Shown here piece after piece: positions 16,157 through 24,700 of a stretch of DNA of 64,000 nt. How positions within the stretch are numbered: the stretch's first letter is position 1; each line of letters starts with the position of its first letter. The notes beneath the pieces are model-generated. The model made no database searches. It worked only from the letters and a program-made list of their open reading frames with translations, and had not been told where the DNA came from. The DNA lies in assembly GCA_034440235.1 (NCBI GenBank), contig JAWXBR010000059.1:1-64000 (forward strand), written 5' to 3'. This DNA comes from JAWXBR01 sp034440235 (GTDB lineage Bacteria > Bacteroidota > Ignavibacteria > Kapaibacteriales > Kapaibacteriaceae). The position numbers and the translations under genes are program-made.

Positions 16157-19100
16157 GATATTCTTGGAAGGTTCTTCACTATCACATTCGTCTCCATGCT
16201 CACCCCCACCACCTTCTTAATTAACCTTACGATATACGTCGGGTCGTCTTCGCGATTCGGATCGTTAGTAATACCTGAACGCTTGTCCGTACTAACCTGA
16301 TATTGATCGACAATCCAATTCAATGCCGACCGATTGCCGAGCTTGTAATCGTCCACACCAATCGGTATTCCGACGAGCGTCAGCGATTCGTTATAGATAA
16401 GCTTTGTCGGATCCTTTGAGGCACGCTTCATTTTCACGACACGATAGTCCTTGGGCTTCCCTTCGGCCCATACTTCTGTCAATGCAAACTCCGGCTGCTC
16501 CTCATAATTCACATGCTGGTCCATGAGTTGTTTGCCCGCTTCAGCAAACGCTTGGAAGGCCGGTGCAAATGGCACTCGAGGTAGCTCACGCTTCAAATTT
16601 GCCGCATACTTTGTGCAATACTGCGGTGAATGCATAATGCCATACACGTAATGGAAGATATCTAGCTTGGTGATGCATGCGTCTTTGTATTGGGATTGAA
16701 ATTGTTCAAGTCCCCAGTCACTGATGTTGTCGCGTCGATTTGAGCCATCAACATCGTAAATCCATAGCGGAAAGCATTGCGAATCTCCAGTAAGATGCAA
16801 ATCTGGAATGCGATCGACTGCGAGCACGTGAAAGGGTTTGGACTGACTCATCGCACTAACGCAAATGATTAAGTTCCCAGTGCTCTGCAACGGGAAAAAT
16901 GTTGGCCACCTTCGTACTTCCTCGTTCAGTATCCTATCGGAGGCAAGATGTTGTAGCGTAAACGGCCTGTATGCTGCTTCACGCAACATACCTGAGTCAA
17001 GTTTGGCGACTTTCCCTTTGGTCATGTCCACCTTTAGATCGCGTGACCATGAAATCTGAGTGTCATCGTGAATACAGAACTCGTCCACCGTTTTCGTCGG
17101 GTTGCCCATCCATCGATACACATGGGTATTGTAGAACTCAATCATTTGACTCATCTTCTTCACGAGCGATGTCCGCCGGAAATCATAGGCCCAAGTGTCT
17201 CTGTTCGTAGTTAAACCAAGAGTAAACAAATAAAATACCGATTCAGACTTACCCGCCTTGGAATCCTTTGACCCGAGATCGATTAGCTCATCCCAGTCCG
17301 CCGCCATTCCGGTCGTTAACCAGACTTCCGTCCTGTGTTCTTTGATGATGGCTGCGTCTACGGAATAGATATCCACTAGTCCATTCAACTGCTCATACTT
17401 CTGACGTTTTGTTAGGTATTCGCCCATACGCGCATATTGGACCCTATGTTCAATAGGGCCAACAGGTAGCCGTTCCAGTAGTGATATTGCAACTCCGACC
17501 TGAATACCAAATACATTATGTGTTGTACCCGACAGCTTCGGATTCTTTCGAACATTACCACCCAAATCAATAATGTTCGCAACGTTGAAGTCACGTCGTA
17601 GATGTTCGCGCACTCCATCGAACGCTATGCCCTCAATGAATCCGCTGTTGGTCACTAAGCAAACAATACCTTCACCTGATGCAAGAATCCGATCGCTGGC
17701 AAACCGAAAGGCCTTTATGTATGGGTCAATTAGGTCGTTCTTGTTTGACGCCTTTGACGCCTTGCCGTAGGTCTCCGCAACTCGTTTATCTATCGCTGGA
17801 TACTTGCGATTCTTGTTATTGTCGTTCTCATTCACCTGTCCCGCATTGTATGGGGGGTTGCCAATCACCACATAAATCGGTGAGTCCTTCTGACGCTGTA
17901 CACGGTCGGTGTTATCCGACGTGAACATGCCAATCTGCCGATCTTCTACTAATTCAAAAGTGTCTACAAGGCAGATACCCGGAAATGGCTCGTACTGACC
18001 TGTTAGTTCGAAGAACAGGTGCTCGATGTTAAGGCATGCGATGTAGTATGGCAGGAGCATCAGCTCGTTGCAATGTAATTCGTTCAAGTACTTGTAGCGA
18101 AGGGCTTCTGGTTTCTGCGCATGTATCTCGCGCATAACGCGCAGGATGAAGTTGCCCGTGCCGACGAATGGGTCGAGGATGTGGACGCCTTCTGCGGCGA
18201 GCCCCTTACCAAAATCTTTTTGCAGGACGGCTTCGACGCTCTTAACCATGAAGTCGACGATGGGCTGCGGCGTGTACACAATGCCGTGCGTGTCGGCAAC
18301 CTTTACCGCAAAGCCCTGAAAGAACTTCTCGTACACAACGTTCAGGAAGGTCTGCTTCTGCGAGTAGTCTTCGTTGATGCCCGCGGCGAGTTCTAACGCT
18401 TTATAGAATCGGTCAAGGGGCTTAAGAAAATCGTCGACGGTGCCGAAGCCTTGCACAAGTGCAGAAACAACGCCTTCGATTTCGCGTGCAACGGCGTTCT
18501 TTTGCAGGAAGGTCGGACTGTTGAAGATTGTCGTGAAGATGCGTCGCGTAAGAATGTGCTGAATGAGCATCTCTTCGACGGCGTGAACGCTGAGTCCGGG
18601 ATTGACGCTTGCTTTCACCAGCTCATAGAATCTGTCGAACGCTTCGCGGAACGGACGGTTCGATTCCTTCTGCTGCTTGAGAATCTTTAGCACGCTCTCC
18701 GCTAGCGTTGGGATGGTGCTCTTGAATTCTTCGACGGCGTGTTCCCACTCGCGTATGTACGGTTGGTCCCACGTAAAGAAGGCATTTAGAATTTCAACAA
18801 GCTTCGCTGGTGTTGAGATGTCTTCGTCGAGTATTAGTCGTGCGTCCTGATACAGAATCACACGTCCCGGTTGCCAGAACAGAATATTCGTCTGCGGATA
18901 GCCATCGGCAAATTTCTTTGCTACTTCGGTCGGCAGGTTGTCGTGTGTGTCCTTCGCTTCCCAGAACCCCCGCGCGAGCGAGAACTGGTCAAGCAACGCA
19001 CCGTCCACCGATGCATCACGCCTGCCCTTGCGCTTGATAGGATACTCTTCGATGAACTGCCAACTGAGCTTGCGCGAGTAATGCTGCAACAGGTCCTGAA

Positions 19101-19206
19101 AGGCATTGCGCACCGTCATCTCATTGGTGTGTCCGTGCGTGGCGAATGCCTCAAGCTCGGTGAAGTATTCTTTGATCGGCTTGTGTGTGGGTTTGATGTC
19201 GAGCAT
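16153..19206 (-). CDS. Single-chain restriction-modification enzyme, type ISP/IIG-like without helicase
   Basis: The start is set at ATG 19206 (MLDIKPTHKPIKEYF); a TTG at 19281 would overlap the upstream gene. The 1017-aa chain has an N-terminal PD-(D/E)XK-like nuclease (residues ~50-125, FWEAKD with E83-x-K85), a helical linker and an N6-adenine methyltransferase with motif I DPFVGTG (345-351) and motif IV NPPY (450-453). A C-terminal specificity region of the type ISP kind follows (RELPRVPFAPAFQAFAEAGKQL). Classical type ISP enzymes are longer because a superfamily 2 helicase sits between nuclease and methylase; here it is missing, as in type IIG enzymes. It lies between two DUF2971-type genes and overlaps the second by 4 bp. 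Confidence 0.88.
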   Translation of the reverse strand: MLDIKPTHKPIKEYFTELEAFATHGHTNEMTVRNAFQDLLQHYSRKLSWQFIEEYPIKRKGRRDASVDGALLDQFSLARGFWEAKDTHDNLPTEVAKKFADGYPQTNILFWQPGRVILYQDARLILDEDISTPAKLVEILNAFFTWDQPYIREWEHAVEEFKSTIPTLAESVLKILKQQKESNRPFREAFDRFYELVKASVNPGLSVHAVEEMLIQHILTRRIFTTIFNSPTFLQKNAVAREIEGVVSALVQGFGTVDDFLKPLDRFYKALELAAGINEDYSQKQTFLNVVYEKFFQGFAVKVADTHGIVYTPQPIVDFMVKSVEAVLQKDFGKGLAAEGVHILDPFVGTGNFILRVMREIHAQKPEALRYKYLNELHCNELMLLPYYIACLNIEHLFFELTGQYEPFPGICLVDTFELVEDRQIGMFTSDNTDRVQRQKDSPIYVVIGNPPYNAGQVNENDNNKNRKYPAIDKRVAETYGKASKASNKNDLIDPYIKAFRFASDRILASGEGIVCLVTNSGFIEGIAFDGVREHLRRDFNVANIIDLGGNVRKNPKLSGTTHNVFGIQVGVAISLLERLPVGPIEHRVQYARMGEYLTKRQKYEQLNGLVDIYSVDAAIIKEHRTEVWLTTGMAADWDELIDLGSKDSKAGKSESVFYLFTLGLTTNRDTWAYDFRRTSLVKKMSQMIEFYNTHVYRWMGNPTKTVDEFCIHDDTQISWSRDLKVDMTKGKVAKLDSGMLREAAYRPFTLQHLASDRILNEEVRRWPTFFPLQSTGNLIICVSAMSQSKPFHVLAVDRIPDLHLTGDSQCFPLWIYDVDGSNRRDNISDWGLEQFQSQYKDACITKLDIFHYVYGIMHSPQYCTKYAANLKRELPRVPFAPAFQAFAEAGKQLMDQHVNYEEQPEFALTEVWAEGKPKDYRVVKMKRASKDPTKLIYNESLTLVGIPIGVDDYKLGNRSALNWIVDQYQVSTDKRSGITNDPNREDDPTYIVRLIKKVVGVSMETNVIVKNLPRIS

Positions 19207-19237
19207 TCGCGAAGATAACTTCCAAGGTTTCAAACCA

Positions 19238-20002
19238 CTATCTCGTTGGCCAAACCCGAAAACGGATTTCTGATTTACCAACAGTCAACGAGTCATTTTC
19301 TAGACGTGTTATACCGATTATCGCTTCACTCAACCAATCTGGCATATCCGGTGACACTAAAACCTTCCTAATGGCACGATTCAAATCAATCGGAATGCGA
19401 AGGCCAACCGGCTGCTCGCTTGGACCGTCGATCCAATCCCTATCAATCTTATCTGTTTCGGGATCATAGAGCAGCACGATTCTCGCCTCGGATTCATGTT
19501 TGAAACACGAATCCTTTAGGAAGAAAGGATCTATGGGATTTGAAATTTGAGTAGGGGTTAAAGTCTCGGGACGGATAATAGCCTGGTACTTGATCGGCCT
19601 TAACCAATACTTCATACCGGACGGCAGCGCGGGTAGAGACTCAGCTAGTATCAGGGTGTCGGTAACAATGGCGATGCCTTCGCTCCTCGACGTATACAAC
19701 CGCCACATCCCATCATTTTCGCGACTTGACCAGTGAAACGAACAAACGTAAGCGTGACCAATCCGGCTACTGATTTGGTAAGTATTGGGAAGGTTGGTTT
19801 CGGAGAATGGATTGTTATTCGGAGTCAGTACGCGATAAGTCCCTTCGTACTTGTCACCGAGAAGATCAGCGCGAGAGAAGTAGAGTGTTTTCGTCGCCAA
19901 CAAGCTCATGTACTTAGCGACAGTTATGTATCGCCATAAGAGCTTTGGATCTATACATCCAACATAATCGAGACCTTCATCCATGTCGAGGTCGTCACGC
20001 AT
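19238..20002 (-). CDS. DUF2971-like protein, divergent second copy
   Basis: This 254-aa protein shares with the neighbour at 15227-16156 the same order of motifs: LWRYITVAKYMSLL at the N terminus, then LLGDKYEG, VCSFHW, DGMWRLYTSRSEGIAIV and a late HESEARIVLLY. This places it in or close to DUF2971, but overall identity to the other copy looks low, so it is not a recent duplication. The product is soluble. It ends 31 bp before the start of the restriction-modification gene and follows the cyclase-like gene by 90 bp on the same strand. Confidence 0.7.
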   Translation of the reverse strand: MRDDLDMDEGLDYVGCIDPKLLWRYITVAKYMSLLATKTLYFSRADLLGDKYEGTYRVLTPNNNPFSETNLPNTYQISSRIGHAYVCSFHWSSRENDGMWRLYTSRSEGIAIVTDTLILAESLPALPSGMKYWLRPIKYQAIIRPETLTPTQISNPIDPFFLKDSCFKHESEARIVLLYDPETDKIDRDWIDGPSEQPVGLRIPIDLNRAIRKVLVSPDMPDWLSEAIIGITRLENDSLTVGKSEIRFRVWPTR

Positions 20003-20092
20003 TGTAAACAGTTCTCATAATTGATGTACGTATCATCACCGGACGAATAAATGCTTAGGAATTTGCTCCTACTAACTTAGACATGCTCTCAG

Positions 20093-20785
20093 TCACTCTG
20101 CAAAGTATTTATATGCTGAAGATAAATACCCAGCAGTTCGAGAAGTGTCGTAGCCATACACACGTGCATACTCATCTTGGTGCGCAAAGTATAACTTGAT
20201 AAAGTTATCGTATACAAGTTGACCAGCATTCTCATTCCATCTCAATAGCCGATCTTTCAACGAAGGCTGTTGTTTCATGACACTTTCATGGAGAACTATC
20301 CCGAACGGCGGAGCCTCTTTTTCGAGTTGATACGCGGCAGCGACAGCAGGGCCCATTATTAAGTGTCTAATGTGCTGTTGGTGATTTGATAGATCCGGAG
20401 GCAAATCTTTGAGTATCCGTGACCCAAGTCCTACCTGTCCAAAGGAAACAGCGCAACGAGTCAGGTAAAGGAGATCGAATCGCTCATCCGCGATTTTCCT
20501 TGAGGACTGCCATCCCATGAAGTTGTGAAAATTCAATAGGAAAGAGCGCATTTCAGACCAATCCATGCAGGTTATGAAGGCACCGTCGCCAGCGGGCACC
20601 ACTTCGACTGACGGTGAAGCTTCTTGTGCTCTGAGTATCGCCGAATGAAAGTGTGTGATGCGAACTATACCAATATGGATATTTCGCTCCATGATAGCAG
20701 ACGAACCCATTACGTCACACCAAGCAACATATATGTTCGGCACGTCGGCATCAATTATTCCATCGTCAGGATCCGAAAAGGACAT
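20093..20785 (-). CDS. Class III nucleotide cyclase-like protein (possible Pycsar-type cyclase)
   Basis: The start ATG at 20785 is preferred because AGAGGAAGTG stands directly before it; a TTG 24 bases upstream is the alternative. The 230-aa protein fits the cyclase homology domain. IYVAWCDVMGSS holds a first metal-type Asp (D24), VPAGDGAFI holds a second (D67), LTRCAVSFGQVGLG matches the R-x-G-x-x-x-G segment, and MGPAVAAAYQLE matches the family's G-x-x-V-x-x-A-x-x-L helix. Stand-alone cyclases of this size are the sensors of Pycsar antiphage systems, which make cCMP or cUMP and activate a membrane or TIR effector. No cyclic-nucleotide-binding domain is recognisable next door. It is the promoter-proximal gene of the minus-strand cassette. 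Confidence 0.7.
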   Translation of the reverse strand: MSFSDPDDGIIDADVPNIYVAWCDVMGSSAIMERNIHIGIVRITHFHSAILRAQEASPSVEVVPAGDGAFITCMDWSEMRSFLLNFHNFMGWQSSRKIADERFDLLYLTRCAVSFGQVGLGSRILKDLPPDLSNHQQHIRHLIMGPAVAAAYQLEKEAPPFGIVLHESVMKQQPSLKDRLLRWNENAGQLVYDNFIKLYFAHQDEYARVYGYDTSRTAGYLSSAYKYFAE

Positions 20786-20809
20786 CACTTCCTCTATCGA
20801 TTTGGACAA

Positions 20810-20829
20810 AAACGTCAGTAAAACGTCAG
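20810..20829. promoter_or_regulatory. Putative integrase arm-type site, right
   Basis: An exact 20-base copy of 4737-4756, in direct orientation, 47 bp inside the right att copy. Two ACGTCAG units lie ten bases apart, and a further ACGTCAG occurs at 20875-20881 across the att boundary. It overlaps the region upstream of the cyclase-like gene, so integrase binding could also affect cassette expression. Function is inferred from symmetry with the left end. Confidence 0.6.
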
Positions 20830-20838
20830 CACGAAAAC

Positions 20839-20871
20839 AAAAAATCCAAGTAAGCCATTGACCTACTTGGA
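20839..20871 (-). terminator. Intrinsic terminator downstream of tRNA-Pro, inside the element
   Basis: On the minus strand a stem of TCCAAGTA with TACTTGGA (20864-20871 paired to 20845-20852) closes an 11-base loop and is followed by six T residues (20839-20844). It begins 7 bp after the tRNA-Pro 3' end but lies on the element side of the att boundary. The element therefore appears to supply the terminator for the host tRNA and shields the cyclase-led cassette from tRNA read-through. Confidence 0.6.
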
Positions 20872-20876
20872 CTTAC

Positions 20877-20901
20877 GTCAGCGTGGCGGGATTTGAACCC
20901 A
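20877..20901. repeat. Right attachment site copy (tRNA-Pro 3' end)
   Basis: Identical over 25 bases to 4596-4620. It covers the acceptor 3' strand, T-stem and T-loop of the tRNA-Pro gene plus one flanking base. Because this copy belongs to the complete tRNA, gene function is preserved after integration. Confidence 0.88.
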
Positions 20902-20951
20902 CGACCTCCACTACCCCAAAGTGGCGCGCTACCGAGCTGCGCTACACGCTG
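20878..20951 (-). tRNA. tRNA-Pro (anticodon GGG)
   Basis: The minus strand folds into a complete 74-nt cloverleaf: acceptor CAGCGTG/CACGCTG, D-stem GCGC/GCGC, anticodon stem CCACT/AGTGG with loop TTGGGGT (anticodon GGG), T-stem GTGGG/CCCGC with loop TTCAAAT, and discriminator A. CCA is not encoded. The 3' half is the integration target of the element to its left. Confidence 0.96.
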
Positions 20952-20993
20952 AATGACATTGCGATACAATGGCGGGGCAAAGATACGGCAGGG

Positions 20994-21647
20994 CTACTTC
21001 ATGCGCCGTGTAATGAGCCACGCTGCACCAGCTGCACCGAGAATGGCAAGAATGTAAAGAATGTTAGCGACTGCTATCGAGGGGTAGAACGCTGCCACCA
21101 TGCCCATGCCGGCAAGAGTGCCGCCGAGGTGGGCTTCGTGACCGATGTTGTCCATTCGTTTTTTAGAGCCGACGATGGTGTAGGCAATGAAGAGCATGCC
21201 CACGACCCATGCGGGGATTGGGAATTGCAGAGGGAAGATCATCATGCCCATGGTAGGCTCGATAACCGTGGCTGCTCCGATGACTGCGCATACGCCGCCG
21301 CTTGCGCCAACAGCGTGGTAGTCGGTTGCGTTGCGATGGATGATGATGGAGGCAAACGAGCCAACAACGATGCCGAGGAAATACGTCATGCCGAAGCGCC
21401 ACGAGTCTATCATTTGCTCGAGCCACGAGCCGAACACAAAGAGCGTGAACATGTTGAAGGCGAGGTGCATCCAGTCGGCATGCACAAGGCCCGAGGTGAA
21501 GAGACGCCAGCCTTGGCCGCGTACAACGACGTCACGCACGCTAAGTAGTAAGGCGCGAAAGAGCGTCGCGTTTGAAAAACAAACGATCGTGACCGCCGCA
21601 GTGGCAATCACGATCGTAAGTGTTAGAGGAGATGCGAGGTCGAACAT
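20994..21647 (-). CDS. Rhomboid family intramembrane serine protease
   Basis: The 217-aa protein has about six membrane helices and the rhomboid active-site pattern. HADWMHLAFNMFTLFVFG sits in the loop and helix 2 region with the conserved His and Asn, the catalytic Ser is in VGASGGVCAV, and the partner His is in NIGHEAHLGGTLAGM. Rhomboids cleave transmembrane substrates within the bilayer, and the substrate here is unknown. It is the first chromosomal gene right of the tRNA-Pro and is transcribed toward it on the same strand. Confidence 0.93.
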   Translation of the reverse strand: MFDLASPLTLTIVIATAAVTIVCFSNATLFRALLLSVRDVVVRGQGWRLFTSGLVHADWMHLAFNMFTLFVFGSWLEQMIDSWRFGMTYFLGIVVGSFASIIIHRNATDYHAVGASGGVCAVIGAATVIEPTMGMMIFPLQFPIPAWVVGMLFIAYTIVGSKKRMDNIGHEAHLGGTLAGMGMVAAFYPSIAVANILYILAILGAAGAAWLITRRMK

Positions 21648-21701
21648 ATTCGTGCGGTCTCTATACTAGATGGTTTCTAAACTTTTCTAGTATGTCGAAT
21701 A

Positions 21702-24700
21702 CTACATGGAGTCGGGTAGGGCTTGCATACTCATCATGGGACGTCCCATGCGAGTTAAGATCTCCTGGATGCGCGTTTGTAATGCATTGCCAAGTTGCTG
21801 CATACCCTTGTCTGGAGAATTAACAGGGTACTTCGATTGCAGAGCTTCTGCCTTGCGAAGCGCCCCTTCCAAATCGCCTGTGCGTTCGAGTTTGATGATT
21901 TCGAGTTCGTCGAGTCTGTATGCGGACATAACAGGATTCTCCGACGCCATTTCTTTCCAGTAGCGTCCTGCATCGTCATACTTACCTAGGAGTATGCTCG
22001 CTTCTGCTGCAATCTCTTCTGGTGTTATCTGCTGAGACATCTGTCTGTCGCGCATCATGAGACCTCGGTCTGCCATAAACAATTTGGCTGAACTCAACAT
22101 GCGATTGGCCATGTCTGCTGTTTCTTTTGGCATGTGGCAATCGTCGAAGAAACGCGCTAGCTGATACTCTGTGAGTGCGCCCATGGGGAACATGTCCGGA
22201 GAAATAAGATCGTTCATCTTCTTCATTGCAGCACCGGCACGTGTTGTGTCTTTCTTGTCGTACAAGAGCCACATGGCGTACTTGATGAAGGTGTTGCGGT
22301 AGTTGTAGCTGACGTAGTCGCGGCCCACATCATCGTAATAAACGTTAGGATCGGCCAGGTTGCGGAATTTGCAACCGTATGCAAAGTCGGTCGAGAAGTC
22401 GTCGCCATTGCGCGAATTGATAAGCGTTTTTACCATGACGGCGTCGTCTACGCCGTGGCCGATAGCGGAACGTTGCGGCGCTGGACATATCCGTAGGCAC
22501 ATGCCTTCCATGCGAAGGAAGTCTTGCAAGCCAACAAATTCGTCCTGCGATGGGTCGCCCATCGACATGCTGAAGTACACCGGACGTGTAAAGCGTGTCT
22601 GCTTTAGGATGTCGAGCACAAGCTGGTGTTGCACACCATACACGTATTGAACGCGCCCTTGCTGGTCTTTACCTTGTTCGCGTCCCTTTGCTATGAAGCG
22701 CATTTCGCCGCTTGCAATGAGTGCTGGGTCTGATGTGTACTTGGCCATGATGGCGGGGTCGATCTTGATGATCATCTCGCGCTCTGGACCAAAGTCTGCA
22801 CCGAGGGACTTCGGATTGTCTTCGTCGGCCAATAATGACTCGTCGGTAAACGACAGCGGTATTTTCTGCGCACCGAATGGCGAGCGGTTCTTGAGTTGCT
22901 CTACGTACCACGTGGTCTGACCCAGCGAGAGGTTTACTACGCGAATGTCTCTGCGCACTCCCGCCACGTCTTGCAGATACCACACAGGGAATGTATCGTT
23001 ATCGCCGTTCGTAAACACAATGGCATTCGGCTCTGCCGATTGCAGAATGTTGTAAGCGTAATCGAACGCCAAGTAGTTGCCTGCGCGCGAGTGCGAATGC
23101 CACTGCGTAATTGCCATATTCAAAGGGGCTGCGAGGAGCGCAAGGGTCAAGCCCCCTGCCACAAATGCCTGCTTTGTTTTGAAGCGTTCGAGCAATGCGT
23201 ACACGCCCATACCCACCCACATAGCCCAAACCATGAACGAACTCACGTAGAAGTAGTCGCGTTCGCGTGGTTGCGGGTTCTGCTGATTTTGTTGCAAGGC
23301 AGCAAGTACACCAGTCATTAAGAAGAGTGTTAAAAACACCCATGCCGATTGCTTGTTGCGTTTAAAGTGATATACCAGTCCGATCAGTCCAAAAATGAAT
23401 GGGATTGCCCAGAGGTTGATTGGGAAATGACTGGCTTGTCCGTTCTTGAAATTCTCGCTCTCTACAGTTTTCTTCGACGTAAAGATGCTATACACCGGTG
23501 CGTCTTGCACGTCGCTCGTGCGACCAATAAAATTCCATCCGAAGTAACGCCAATACATGTGGTTTGACTGCCACTGCCACATATACTTTATCTCACCCCA
23601 GTGGTTCTTCTTCATCTTGTCGTAGTCTTCTTTGCGGTATTGCGAACCGTCTTTACGCGTGACTGTTTTTACGCCTGGACGCTCCCACTTGCCGTATTTC
23701 TGGTCGCGCCACGATTCGTAGTACTGCGTATAACGAGGCTCGAGCGAGTAACGACGTGGGTACAATGGCGATTCGCCGTATTGCGTACGACCCGTATAGT
23801 CTACAAGTTTAGCAAGTGTTGTTGGCGCATTCTCGTTCATCGGGGGATGCGAGTTAGCGCGAATCATAATGTGCGTATAGGTCGAGTAGCCCACGAGCAG
23901 CAAGAGGAACGATGTGCAGACCATAGAGAGCACACCATGTTTTGTCTTGCTTCCGTACCACACTCCGTACGCCGCGGCCACAATGAGTCCGAAGCCCAGC
24001 AACGTCACAAAAATGCTGTCGGTAATAGCGTACTCGCCCGCTTCGTTCTTAAACATCGGCAGCGTACCGTCGAACAGCGAAGGCAGCTTGAGAATGATTA
24101 CGTAGTACGTAATGAAGAACGTTGCCAGACCAATCCCCATCGTAAGCAGCAAACTTTTGACACTGAACGTGTATTTGCGGAAGTACACAATTAGAGCAAG
24201 AGAAAAGATTGCCAGAATAGAGAGAAGGTGTACCCCAATAGACAAGCCAAGGATGTAGGCAATCAAGATCAGATACCGTTCGTGTCCGGGTTCGTCGGCT
24301 TTGTCGTTCCACACACACATGAGCCACACGATAAGTGCTACGAAGAGCGACGAAGCAGCATACACTTCCGACTCGACGGCGTTAAACCAGAATGTATCGG
24401 TAAAGGTGTACGTCATGGCAGCAACAAATGCACTACCGTAAACTAGTAGACCATTTCCTGTACCGTATCCAGTTCCGTTTCCTTGGTCGTCGAGATCCTG
24501 TCCGAAGACCCTGCGAATAACGCGTACGGTGATGAGGTACAGCAGCCATATCGTTACCGTGCTCGACACAACACTCACGAGGTTCACGCGCCAACCCGGA
24601 TCGCCAAAGGGCAACAGGTGGAACAGTTTACCAACCATCAGAAACAACGGAGCACCCGGAGGGTGAGGAACCTGTTGTTGTACTGCGGCGGCTGTAAATT

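Larger units (their letters stand above)
4596..20901. mobile_element. Integrative element in the 3' end of tRNA-Pro(GGG), ~16.3 kb
   Basis: The ends are the two copies of a 25-bp perfect direct repeat, 4596-4620 and 20877-20901. The right copy is the T-arm and acceptor 3' half of an intact tRNA-Pro gene. A tyrosine integrase gene starts 164 bp inside the left end. A 20-bp direct repeat lies just inside each end (4737-4756 and 20810-20829). Cargo comprises an unknown two-gene unit, a replication-like operon with two RecA-fold ATPases and an HTH/excisionase-like protein, and a six-gene minus-strand cassette with restriction-modification and signalling-type genes. I see no relaxase or type IV secretion genes, so it looks like a satellite-like or mobilisable genomic island rather than a self-conjugative element. 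Confidence 0.88.

Noticed and set aside
20883..21548. 221-codon plus-strand ORF starting in the tRNA-Pro region
   Set aside because: It runs antisense through the tRNA and the rhomboid gene and shows no protein family features.
23601..24194. Long plus-strand ORF inside the DUF2723 gene
   Set aside because: It is antisense to an intact membrane-protein gene and reads as low-complexity Arg/His/Val sequence. It is a shadow frame.
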